This document shows positions 11,302 to 19,174 of a DNA stretch of 44,571 nt, one piece after another (positions within the stretch are counted from its first letter, which is position 1; every line of letters starts with the position of its first letter). The notes under the pieces were generated by a model, which had not been told where the DNA came from, searched no databases, and worked only from the letters and a program-made list of their open reading frames with translations. A program made the translations under genes and the position numbers. Source of the stretch: Helochares maculicollis (lineage: Eukaryota > Arthropoda > Insecta > Coleoptera > Hydrophilidae). The DNA lies in contig JAWQRO010000285.1 of assembly GCA_033557835.1 (NCBI GenBank), positions 1 to 44,571 on the forward strand. The letters run 5' to 3'.

Positions 11302-13893
11302 TCATTGCTCCTCTTCTCCCTGTTCTTCATATTCATCTTCTTCTATTTCAGAAGGCATTTGACTGACGGTTTTTGAGTTGTTTTTGCTTTGATTTGACGA
11401 ACCAGTCCTACTAGGACCTATCGAGCTGTGTTTACTAGGAGCTATGGAATTCACCTTACTTGTAACTCTTGAATGATTTCTGCTTGAGGGGGATCTAGGC
11501 GAGGAAGCAGATCGATTACTTTTTCTCCCAGCCGATTCAGTAGATTGAACATTTTCCTCTTCTCCATCAAAAGATACCCTGCTCGATTGCTTAACAATCT
11601 CTTTAAACGATTGGACTGAATCTTGTTTACTTGGATAATATGACGGTTGTTTACTAGGAGCGTGCGAAGAATTTCTACTGGAGTGGCGTGAGGGTTCTCT
11701 AACATCAGATTCGTTACTGTAACGTCGTGACGAACTAGTAGTAATTTCGTCCATTTCATTTTCTGGCTGGGCAATGGAACTACCCCGTGGAGTGTAATGT
11801 GAAGCGCTCCTCATAGATGATGGGTGAATTACAGTGCTAGGTACTGACGTTTCAATTCTAGTAGTGGATGCTTCCCCATCGTTATATATGTTAATGTAAA
11901 TATCGGGCAGTTTTTGAGGTGCTTCCGATGCGGTATGAGAAGGAGCTCTAGAGGGATGACTCGAAGGATCATAAGAAGGATCTTTCGAAGGAGCTCTAGA
12001 AGAGCCTTTTGAAGGATTCCTAGATGGATCTCTGGAAAGATAACTAGGTTCGGCTTCAAGATCATTAGAAGAATAATACGACGGATCTTTTGAAGGATCT
12101 TTAGATGTAGCTCTAGAAGGATCTTTTGATGGAATCCTAGAAGGATCTTTAGATGGACTTCTAGATGGATCTCTAGAGGGATAACTAGGATCGTTAGAGG
12201 GATAACTAGGATCTCTAGAGGGATAACTAGGGTCTCTAGAAGGATAACTAGGATCTCTAGAAGGATGACTTGGATCTCTAGAGGGATAACTAGGATCTCT
12301 AGAAGGATGACTAAGATCTCTAGATTGATAACTAGGGTCTTTAGAAGGAGAACTAGGATCTCTAGAGATAAAACTTGGATCTCTAGCGGAAGAACTAGGA
12401 TCTCTCGAGGGATAACTAGGTGCTTTGGAGGGATAACTTGAAAGATCATTAGAAGGATAATATGAAGGATCTCTGGTAGGTTCTACAGAAGGATAATAAG
12501 AAGGATCTCTCGTAGGTACTCTGGAAGGATCTCTAGTAGGTGCTTTAGATGGATCTCGAGATGGGCCTCTTGAGGAGACTTTAGAAGGATCTCTTGAGCA
12601 AACTCTTGAAGGAACTCTTGAGGGAGCTTTAGAAAGATCTCTTGAAAGAGCTTTAGAAGGATCTCTTGAGGGAGCTCGCGAGGGGTCTCTAGATATAGTC
12701 TTAGAAGAATCTCTCGAAGAATGAAAAGAATGCTCTTTTGAAGGAACTCTTGACGGACTTCTAGAGGGTTCTTGTTCAAAGGTTACTGAAATCTGGCTGT
12801 TGGACTTTTCTATGATTATTCGACTTTTTACTTCTTCAGGAATTGTGCTAGGACAAATGCTTGGAGGAATGCTCCCTCTTCTTGAGCTTACGGTACTAGC
12901 GTGACGGCTTTTACTTCTTGTCGATGAAGCTATTGCTCCAACAACGCCAAGACTTCGGCGTATACTTTCAAATATTGGTCTTTTTGAAGAAGTTTTGGCA
13001 ATTTGACTTGCTACTATCGCGTCATCCATGCCACTTGATGAAAATCTGGCGCTTGTTGGTTCCGTATCCACTGCATAGTCAGATCCATAGGAAGGGGTCC
13101 TTGAAGAAGATTTTGATCTTTGACTTGTGGCTGATTCTTCTTCGTAGACAGGTTCCCTGTCTTCGATGTAACTGGGTTGTGAGTATGACCTACTCTTGCT
13201 TCTGGATTTTGTATCTATTTCTCCACTTCTACTTGCAATATATGATTGTGATTTCATTCTACCAGTTGATTGCCGACTGGCTCTGCTTCTAGAAGCAGCT
13301 GTATAAGTTATATCAGGCACTACTCTATAATCAGATGCAGATTCCATTTCGCATACACCTGATTTACAAAGAGCGGATTCTCTTTTCTGGCTTATAGATG
13401 ATCTTCCTTGGTTTATAGCCGATCTTCCCTGGCTAATAGCAGATCTTCTCTGGCTAATAACAGACCTTCCCTGACTAATAGCTGATCTTCCATGACTCAT
13501 ACTCGATCTTCCCTGCCTTATAGCTGATTTTTGTTGGCTCATACTCGATCTGAATTGACTTAAAATTGAGCTAGCACCTATTGAAGAGCCACGTATAATA
13601 GATCCTGCTTGTGCGGCTCCTCCCGCACAGGGTCTAACACACGTCTCATAACCTACCCTGTCGACTACAAAAAAGCTTCCAACATTATCATCTACTGGAT
13701 GTCTATCGGATTGCGGAGATTTGTTATGTTTACATTTATCTCCATGCTTTTCGAGAAGCGCTAATTCTAAGGCGCAGCCAGCTGTGTGCAATCTCGGAGT
13801 GGGAGTAGAGTAAAAGAGCCCAGTTTTGACGGTACTCTTAGATAATTGTATTAGATCATCGTCGGGAAGTGGTTTCTTTTTACGGCCGCACAT
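11302..13893 (-). CDS. 863-aa MCGRKKK protein with Ser-Gln and PSR/DPS repeats
   Basis: Single exon, ATG start encoding MCGRKKKPL. Layout: ALLEK-type domain at residues 38-89 (GCALELALLEKH, KCKHNK, VDDNVGSFFVVDRVGYETC); seven-residue repeats SAISQGR at about 117-170; a Ser/Arg-rich linker; a conserved block IRRSLGVVGAIAS (311-323); SRIIIEKSNSQISVTFEQEP (357-376); a long PSR/PSK/DPSYPSR repeat tract (about 376-658); DIYINIYNDGEASTTRIETS (664-683); QSFKEIVKQSS (761-771); and an acidic end (EIEEDEYEEQGEEEQ). No signal peptide or membrane segment. The two beta-like blocks and the SFKEI block are kept in the 242-aa paralogue, so they are the constrained parts, while the PSR tract is not. Very high Ser content makes it a likely heavily phosphorylated, disordered protein. 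Function unknown; it could be a structural or chromatin-associated protein. Confidence 0.85.
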   Translation of the reverse strand: MCGRKKKPLPDDDLIQLSKSTVKTGLFYSTPTPRLHTAGCALELALLEKHGDKCKHNKSPQSDRHPVDDNVGSFFVVDRVGYETCVRPCAGGAAQAGSIIRGSSIGASSILSQFRSSMSQQKSAIRQGRSSMSHGRSAISQGRSVISQRRSAISQGRSAINQGRSSISQKRESALCKSGVCEMESASDYRVVPDITYTAASRSRASRQSTGRMKSQSYIASRSGEIDTKSRSKSRSYSQPSYIEDREPVYEEESATSQRSKSSSRTPSYGSDYAVDTEPTSARFSSSGMDDAIVASQIAKTSSKRPIFESIRRSLGVVGAIASSTRSKSRHASTVSSRRGSIPPSICPSTIPEEVKSRIIIEKSNSQISVTFEQEPSRSPSRVPSKEHSFHSSRDSSKTISRDPSRAPSRDPSKALSRDLSKAPSRVPSRVCSRDPSKVSSRGPSRDPSKAPTRDPSRVPTRDPSYYPSVEPTRDPSYYPSNDLSSYPSKAPSYPSRDPSSSARDPSFISRDPSSPSKDPSYQSRDLSHPSRDPSYPSRDPSHPSRDPSYPSRDPSYPSRDPSYPSNDPSYPSRDPSRSPSKDPSRIPSKDPSRATSKDPSKDPSYYSSNDLEAEPSYLSRDPSRNPSKGSSRAPSKDPSYDPSSHPSRAPSHTASEAPQKLPDIYINIYNDGEASTTRIETSVPSTVIHPSSMRSASHYTPRGSSIAQPENEMDEITTSSSRRYSNESDVREPSRHSSRNSSHAPSKQPSYYPSKQDSVQSFKEIVKQSSRVSFDGEEENVQSTESAGRKSNRSASSPRSPSSRNHSRVTSKVNSIAPSKHSSIGPSRTGSSNQSKNNSKTVSQMPSEIEEDEYEEQGEEEQ
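11920..12768 (-). repeat. Coding tandem repeats (PSR/PSK; 21-bp DPSYPSR units)
   Basis: Inside the 863-aa gene. The purest part, about 12160-12440, repeats a 21-base unit that on the plus strand reads like GGATCTCTAGAGGGATAACT plus A, encoding DPSYPSR. The rest is a looser mix of 4- and 7-residue units (DPSR, APSK, VPSR, YYPS). The unit length is a multiple of three, so copy number can change without breaking the frame. The 242-aa paralogue has only about 35 residues here. Confidence 0.85.
13384..13545 (-). repeat. Coding 21-bp repeats (SAISQGR)
   Basis: About seven consecutive seven-residue units in the 863-aa protein: SMSQQKS, AIRQGRS, SMSHGRS, AISQGRS, VISQRRS, AISQGRS, AINQGRS, SISQKRE. 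Hydrophobic positions three residues apart and a basic residue every seventh could build a regular, solenoid- or coil-like rod, but composition equally allows disorder. Confidence 0.75.
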
Positions 13894-14523
13894 TTTTAAT
13901 TTTTTGAGCGGCGCATTTTGTTAATTTTATCGGTTCATTTTTAATAGGCATGGAAGAAGTGAAGTTTTGACGACATGATTTTGAAATAACTGTAAGGTGT
14001 CATTTTCTTCTTCACCGTTGATCTTCTTAGAAGAAATATACATAGTTGGCGAATACCATGAAGCGATAGGGGTAAGAATCGAGAATCGTGTAAATCGTGG
14101 GTCTGTAATCGAGTTTTTTCGCCGTTTCGTGATTACTATCTGTACGTACAACCAAGTCGCCCCCTTCTTTTTCTTTCCCTTTTGTTAGCAAACAGTTGGC
14201 TGGTTGTAAGCATTGTCACAGATTTTTGAGACCAGTGGCACTTTTAAAATCCAATATTGAAATTTTCATTATCGTCGAAATCGAAATTTAGACACCCTAA
14301 TGAAGATTTAGCTTTTCTTGGAATTTAATTAATCAAAGGAAGTGAAATATTGTGAGCATTATGATAATATTTTCTAATGATCTTGGTACAAACTACATCG
14401 AAACGAATCCCCGTTCGAAAGTCAAGAATTTCTTGAAAATAATTTTTAGTAATCTATGCAAGAAATGTTATCTAAAAACATGTTAGATATTTAGATCGTC
14501 AAGCAATTTATTTCATTTTCATT
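13894..14523. other. Spacer upstream of the 863-aa gene
   Basis: No supported gene. A 74-codon minus-strand frame (13927-14151) lacks an ATG at its start and shows no family motif. The promoter of the 863-aa gene should lie here; I see no clear TATA box at a fixed position. Confidence 0.4.
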
Positions 14524-14529
14524 TTTATT
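14524..14529 (-). terminator. Poly(A) signal AATAAA for the 140-aa gene
   Basis: AATAAA on the minus strand lies about 32 bases past the stop of the 140-aa gene. Not proven used. Confidence 0.4.
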
Positions 14530-14560
14530 GTTTTTTTCATATGAAATAGTTGCTTCCATG

Positions 14561-14983
14561 TTATGTTAAATTTTTGTTAACTTCATACAAATGGCAACCA
14601 CATCCTTTAGAGGTAGCTCTTGGACATCCCTCATCGCAAGTACTATTGACAATTACATGTTGTATTTCTGTTCGAGGATGTTTCTCATATTTCACCCTGG
14701 TACATACATAGTACCCTTTCAGAGGTATTTCTTGTCCTGTTTCTGTTATGTGAACAAGAGCGTCAGGTTTTTCTAACACTGCAACTTGCACTGTAGGTCC
14801 AGGTTTGTGGTATATGACGTTTTGGCACACTTGCTTATGGCTGCCCCTATTGCTGTGACTACGGCAGTAAGCGGCTAAATTATCGATTCTGTCCAACGCC
14901 TGTTGAAATTCTTTAGCCACAACCGCCATCAGATCCTCATTGATCTTTTGGGTTGACTTGTTTCGTTTTTTAAAATATTTCAT
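14561..14983 (-). CDS. 140-aa family protein with helix and ALLEK-type modules
   Basis: I start at the ATG at 14981-14983. The frame runs further upstream, but the only earlier start is TTG, whereas this ATG has an A/C-rich context (TCACAATG) and gives an N-terminus (MKYFKKRNK) basic like those of its neighbours. Module B, NEDLMAVVAKEFQQALDRID, is at residues 15-34 and ends near Cys40. Module C is KPGPTVQVAVLEK (60-72), then YYVCTRVKYE (91-100), matching the 794-aa protein (KPGVHIEMALLQK, YYVAGKVTH) and the 863/177-aa pair. The C-terminus has C116, C120 and a CGC doublet (128-130). No membrane segment. Carrying both modules, it links the two halves of the cluster. Biochemical role unknown. 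Confidence 0.75.
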   Translation of the reverse strand: MKYFKKRNKSTQKINEDLMAVVAKEFQQALDRIDNLAAYCRSHSNRGSHKQVCQNVIYHKPGPTVQVAVLEKPDALVHITETGQEIPLKGYYVCTRVKYEKHPRTEIQHVIVNSTCDEGCPRATSKGCGCHLYEVNKNLT

Positions 14984-15627
14984 TGTGATTATTGGGTTTG
15001 TGAGAAATTTAAGTTTATGAGCTTGACGTTTTTTAGTTTTCCAACGCTGAATTCTTCTTTGTTTTACAGCATTAAATATCTCCAAATCTTCAATTTGTTG
15101 CTATTGAAACAATTTTCTGCATACATTGGTTCTTAATTTGTATATGCTTCTTCTGCATGCGAATCTTTTTAGCTTAATTTTCTTAAAGTTGGCATGAGCT
15201 TTTTGTTTTTATTCTGTAAGTGTAGAAATGGTGGGGTTAATGTAAAATGTTACTGCAAAACTCTAAATCCTGCTTGTTCAAGCGCCATAGAACTCAAAGG
15301 GGAATTCTTCAGGGTAGAATGTCTGGGGTAGTCATTAGGAATTTTTATATTAAATTATAGTTAACAAAGTTATCCAAATAATATCAAACCTATAGTGTTT
15401 AACTCAGTGGGACACATAGGGGAAACCTATTTAAAATGTCATAAATAGCTCGCTGAAAATTTTCAATTAATGAAATATGTATTGTTAATTGTTTCGATAT
15501 ATTTTCAAATGCATAAATAATCCAAGGTCGTACTGGTAGTGACATTCTTTTACCAGTAAAGAGTAGCTGTTCTGTAAAAACAGCACAGTTGAATTCTCCA
15601 TTTTTTTTCTATTTCTTTTAAAGACTC
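14984..15627. other. Spacer between the 140-aa and 280-aa genes
   Basis: No gene seen. It should hold the 140-aa gene promoter and the 3' end of the 280-aa gene. No clear AATAAA was found close to the latter's stop. Confidence 0.4.
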
Positions 15628-16470
15628 CTAATTATTAGCAGGTATTGATTTGAGAATTTCAATATGAGGTGGGAGGTTGAAATCTGGGAAAAATTCTGTC
15701 TTGTACATTTTATTGTTGGCTTGTTTCTTATCATGGAAAGTTAAAATACGCCTGTTGCACAAGCAATAATCAAGCTCATCCGCTGACATTTCTGGAGTGT
15801 GAGAATTTGGCAAGACTTCTTCTGAGCATTCACAGTAGTAACCATCGTCTTCCTCTTCTCTGCGTTCATAATAATCCCGCGCAGATTCTTTGATAACTGG
15901 AACAATTTTTGCTGGAGAGCTTTCAACAGGGGTTACTGACTCAATTGGATAAGGTTGCCTTTCACCTGGGCAATTGCAGCAACTGCTTGGTGAGATGGAT
16001 ACTTCTCTAGGTTCAATTGATATATTTTGACACATGCACTTTTCTTTAAATCCAGTTGGTACTGGAGTAAGTATTATTTTTGCCTCATAGTATATAGATT
16101 TATTCCCAGGGAATTCACTTATCACTTCTGTTGGTGTTGTCGCGCCACAAATGCATGCGGAGCCACATCCTCTATCTCTCATAGGCACAGACGTTAGACT
16201 ATCCCGATATTGGCTACTTTCAAGTTTCTTTAGAGCGAGATTTAAGTCCAACATAAATTTTTTTAATAACTCTTCGTTGAATATATTATTGCTAATATCT
16301 TCAGTGGTAACTTTTCCAGCGCTGTCTCTTTCATTGCCAACTCTCCCATTTGCATTGCTTACTATTTCATCGTGACTATGTTTGTCTTGTCTTGCTTTTT
16401 TACCGTGTATTTTATGGGTACTTACTTTTACCGATAATTTGTTTACTTTTTGCTTTCTTTTCGGCCACAT
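15628..16470 (-). CDS. 280-aa Cys-doublet family protein (MWPKRK start)
   Basis: Single exon with an ATG start. The basic N-terminus (MWPKRKQK) replaces the usual MCGRKK. Module B is at residues 65-84 (NEELLKKFMLDLNLALKKLE), aligned with the same helix in the 794-, 225-, 158- and 140-aa proteins. Cys doublets follow: CGSACICG (102-109), CMC (145-147), CCNC (164-167), CEC (213-215) and CLC (236-238); the last, DYCLCNRR, resembles LYCLCEQP of the 794-aa protein. An acidic run (EREEEDDG region, 202-210) lies between them, and the C-terminus is proline-spaced and hydrophobic (FFPDFNLPPHIEIL). It has no convincing module C. The many CxC pairs could bind zinc or form disulphide cross-links. Function unknown. 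Confidence 0.8.
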   Translation of the reverse strand: MWPKRKQKVNKLSVKVSTHKIHGKKARQDKHSHDEIVSNANGRVGNERDSAGKVTTEDISNNIFNEELLKKFMLDLNLALKKLESSQYRDSLTSVPMRDRGCGSACICGATTPTEVISEFPGNKSIYYEAKIILTPVPTGFKEKCMCQNISIEPREVSISPSSCCNCPGERQPYPIESVTPVESSPAKIVPVIKESARDYYERREEEDDGYYCECSEEVLPNSHTPEMSADELDYCLCNRRILTFHDKKQANNKMYKTEFFPDFNLPPHIEILKSIPANN

Positions 16471-16616
16471 TCTAAAATTTTAAATGATGTATTTTTAAAA
16501 AAATGATGAACTATGAATTTTTATTAATTTTAGTGGTTCTAAGTAGACATTTCTTACAAATTTTAAACGTTTCTCTTTTTCTTACATTACATATTTGCGT
16601 ATTGATTGTTAAATTT

Positions 16617-17294
16617 CTATGGAAAATACGGAGGAGGAGGTTGTTTAAGATAATGTGGATATATTAAAGATCCTAATAGATTGAAGTCTGATTTATCTAT
16701 TTCATTGTATGCAGGTGGTTGTCTTTCAAAGACATGGTCAGTATATTTGTCTTCATAATATGGATGTGTTCCAATACCATACATTGTACTGTCACTAGTT
16801 TCATTCGATTCCATTTGTGGAAGAACAGATTGATGATCGCGGTTATGAACACCAGGCACTTGATTTCGAACTCTTCCGCATTTGCAACGGAATCTGCTTG
16901 TTTCTTGTGCGTTGGATGCAGGCGTATCTGAACAGCGACATTCATGTGCTATTAGCCTTTTTCGTTTCTGACCATTCATGTTACATTGACATCCTTTAAG
17001 TACTTCCGGGTTACCACAAACTAGAATATTTTGATTATCTTGACGACAAGGACATCCACGCACTGCCTTAACGGAGTGAAACTTTTTGCATCTATTTTCG
17101 CAAATATCCGCAACCGCCTCTATACCCTTCAATCTAAGCTTTACAATATGCACAAGTGAAGCAAGAACTTCTTCGTTAGTTCCATTATGTTTTCCTCTTA
17201 CTCTGCCGGTGTTACGTCTAGGGTTGTGATTGACGCTTTGATCACTGGTTATTTCGGCGATTAGTGCACGTCTTGCTTTTTTACGACCACACAT
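16617..17294 (-). CDS. 225-aa MCGRKK Cys-rich protein with two PPxY motifs
   Basis: ATG start encoding MCGRKKARR. Module B is at residues 40-59 (NEEVLASLVHIVKLRLKGIE), ending at Cys65. Then come CPC (81-83), LVCGNPEVLKGCQC (91-104), HECRC (117-121) and RFRCKCGRVRNQVPG (134-148), each with a direct counterpart in the 158-aa protein (CTC, LVCGQPDICKGCQC, YECRC, LLCKCGKTRKQVP). This gene adds a C-terminal extension of about 70 residues holding PPAY (193-196) and PPPY (220-223), the classic ligand form for WW domains. The gene ends in YFP. Only about 150 bases separate it from the 280-aa gene downstream. Function unknown; a Cys-rich, possibly metal-binding or cross-linked structural protein is plausible. 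Confidence 0.82.
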   Translation of the reverse strand: MCGRKKARRALIAEITSDQSVNHNPRRNTGRVRGKHNGTNEEVLASLVHIVKLRLKGIEAVADICENRCKKFHSVKAVRGCPCRQDNQNILVCGNPEVLKGCQCNMNGQKRKRLIAHECRCSDTPASNAQETSRFRCKCGRVRNQVPGVHNRDHQSVLPQMESNETSDSTMYGIGTHPYYEDKYTDHVFERQPPAYNEIDKSDFNLLGSLIYPHYLKQPPPPYFP

Positions 17295-17394
17295 TTTTTT
17301 GTGTGCTTGTTTGAGGTAAAGTCTATTTAAACCGAATTATTCTTGCATAATTTTGAAATTCTTTTATATATTTTTTCAAGTGGTTATAAGATTT

Positions 17395-17610
17395 TCACAC
17401 TGTAGATGAAACTCGTCTGGGTGTTTGCGCGGATCGGTTCTTCAACTTAACTCCAGTTGTTCTCAATGGTAAATTTGTTGGCCTCTGAATTATTCGATAT
17501 GCAGGTGCGCTTCTTCTCTGATGTGATCTCGCTGCAAAATTCGTTTGAGTAGTAGTATGATAACAATCACACGGTGGTTCTGTTCTTTGCGTCTTTTTGC
17601 GGAAACACAT
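17395..17610 (-). CDS. 71-aa mini family member (MCFRKK, RRSAPAY)
   Basis: ATG start encoding MCFRKKTQR, a variant of the family start peptide. One Cys doublet, CDC, at 14-16. Residues 32-39 (RRSAPAYR) match the motif repeated in the 794-aa protein (RRFAPAYK, RRYAPAMK). A TQT triplet (21-23) is also present. Strongly basic (many Arg), with no signal peptide or membrane segment. The frame is short, but the start peptide, doublet and APAY motif together make chance unlikely. It lies about 100 bases upstream of the 225-aa gene on the same strand. It could be a truncated relative of the 794-aa protein or a genuine mini-protein. Confidence 0.7.
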   Translation of the reverse strand: MCFRKKTQRTEPPCDCYHTTTQTNFAARSHQRRSAPAYRIIQRPTNLPLRTTGVKLKNRSAQTPRRVSSTV

Positions 17611-18081
17611 TTTTCTTACAGTTTTGTAAACATTTTTGATGATTTAGAAACGAACGCGTATGTAAAATGTTTGACGTTGAATTTGGTTTGTTTTTGAAGA
17701 ATAAAATATGAGCTTCTGCGTGTCTCTTCTTATTTCTTCCGACTTTTTTTCAGAAATATACCAAATTTAGTATTAAATGTGCTTTAAAATTTTAGTCAAA
17801 AATCTTGAGTTTCAATATTCTACATTCTTGTATACATATACAGTATTGGGTAAAATTAAGAATTTCATAGTTGAAAACACAATTTTTACTGTCCTAATTT
17901 ATGTAAACTTCAGACTTTTCGTGTTTTGAATAGTACATACAATATTTTAAGGGCCAAATTTAAATATTATCAATATAGGTAAATGTAAGAAGAGAAAGAA
18001 GATTTAAACTGAAGAAATAACATATAAATGAAATGCCCTGGCTACGATCCATTCCCAATATGAAAAATACAAGCAATATAC
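17611..18081. other. Spacer between the 158-aa and 71-aa genes
   Basis: No gene or clear repeat seen. It should include the promoter of the 71-aa gene and the 3' UTR of the 158-aa gene. Confidence 0.4.
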
Positions 18082-18558
18082 TTAATCTTCGGGCTTCTGA
18101 ATAGTAGGTACCTGCTTTCTAGTCTTTCCACATTTGCAAAGCAATCGCTTGGCTTCTTGTGGATAAATTTTCGCAGTTTTTCCACATCGACATTCATAAG
18201 CATTTTCCAAGTTTATTGTTTGGTCACAGCCACCGCATTGGCAACCTTTGCATATATCAGGTTGGCCGCAAACTAATAAACTTGACTTCATTTGAGAACA
18301 GGTACATATCCCATTTGAAGAAAATTGGTTGTTTCTACTTTTGCAATAATCTTCTATAACTTCTAGTTTATTCAATCTCTTTCTAACTGCATCCAACATA
18401 TATGCTACAAGCTCCTCATCATTATTTGGAATTATTTTTCTGCGACGATCTTTTCCACTTTTTCTTGCATATTGTTTACGGTGGGCATGTTGCTCTTTAC
18501 TCTTCTCAGGGATACTTGTAGTGCTTAAGTCCTGTTTTGCTTTTTTACGGCCGCACAT
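18082..18558 (-). CDS. 158-aa MCGRKK Cys-rich protein
   Basis: ATG start encoding MCGRKKAKQD. The start region is almost identical at the DNA level to that of the 863-aa gene (ATGTGCGGCCGTAAAAA). A basic stretch (about 27-42) precedes module B at 47-66 (DEELVAYMLDAVRKRLNKLE), which ends at Cys72. Cys motifs: CTC (85-87), CGQPDICKGCQCGGC (97-111), CRC (123-125) and CKC (141-143), all but the extra GGC shared with the 225-aa protein. It stops soon after CGKTRKQVP, lacking the 225-aa PPxY tail. It is best read as the compact form of this sub-pair. Cys spacing suggests metal binding or disulphide cross-linking. No enzymatic motif seen. Confidence 0.82.
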   Translation of the reverse strand: MCGRKKAKQDLSTTSIPEKSKEQHAHRKQYARKSGKDRRRKIIPNNDEELVAYMLDAVRKRLNKLEVIEDYCKSRNNQFSSNGICTCSQMKSSLLVCGQPDICKGCQCGGCDQTINLENAYECRCGKTAKIYPQEAKRLLCKCGKTRKQVPTIQKPED

Positions 18559-19174
18559 TTTTTTTAATTTATCTTGTAGACTTTATATTTTCAAGTATTT
18601 TAACTTAGTCTTGATCTTACGCTATTTTTGTTATTTCTATACACACTCTAGGGAGCTCCGCTGTGACTTATTTCATTCTTTGGAAAAAATTTTGTTTTTA
18701 TTTTTGTTGAATTTAAGTCATAAAATTGCTACAACAGCAAAAAGATTTAATTCTTTGTGTTTTTTTACCATTTTGGTGTGGTTAAGAAATAGTATTGAAG
18801 TTACAAATTTTGACGTCTGATTTGTTGTTGGATCAAATGACAGTTCGTACAGATTGGAGTGACTTATTAATTTTTGAAATTTATATCTAAAGTTCTTAAA
18901 TCGGGCTATTATTTGTATTTCATAAACATTATTTTTAATGTGGTTACTTTAATATCACGCTCCTTATATTTTATTTTGATGTTGCAATTATTTGGTATTT
19001 TAGAGTAAGATTATAAAACGATTAAACCTAAGTCAATATATACAAAACTTTATTGTCGGAACTATTCAGTTATTGTCAAAACAAGTTTGTATTATCTACA
19101 GCACAGTTTCCACTTTTTCATGTATTTTTTTGTTAAATTGCTTAAGTTGTGAGGCGATTCAACTTCTCAACTAT
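18559..19174. other. Spacer between the 794-aa and 158-aa genes
   Basis: No gene supported. An AATAAA on the minus strand at 19049-19054, about 120 bases past the 794-aa stop, is a candidate poly(A) signal. A 99-codon plus-strand frame (18521-18820) has no protein character and overlaps the 158-aa start. Confidence 0.4.

Noticed and set aside
11829..12449. 206-codon minus-strand frame rich in LVIPLEIL repeats
   Set aside because: It is the out-of-frame shadow of the DPSYPSR repeat of the 863-aa gene; any frame of a 21-base repeat stays open.
13927..14151. 74-codon minus-strand frame upstream of the 863-aa gene
   Set aside because: It starts with TTG, shares no family module, and the plus strand is open as well.
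17839..17865. TACAGTATTGGGTAAAATTAAG as a possible Tc1-like terminal repeat
   Set aside because: No inverted partner was found within transposon distance and there is no transposase trace nearby.
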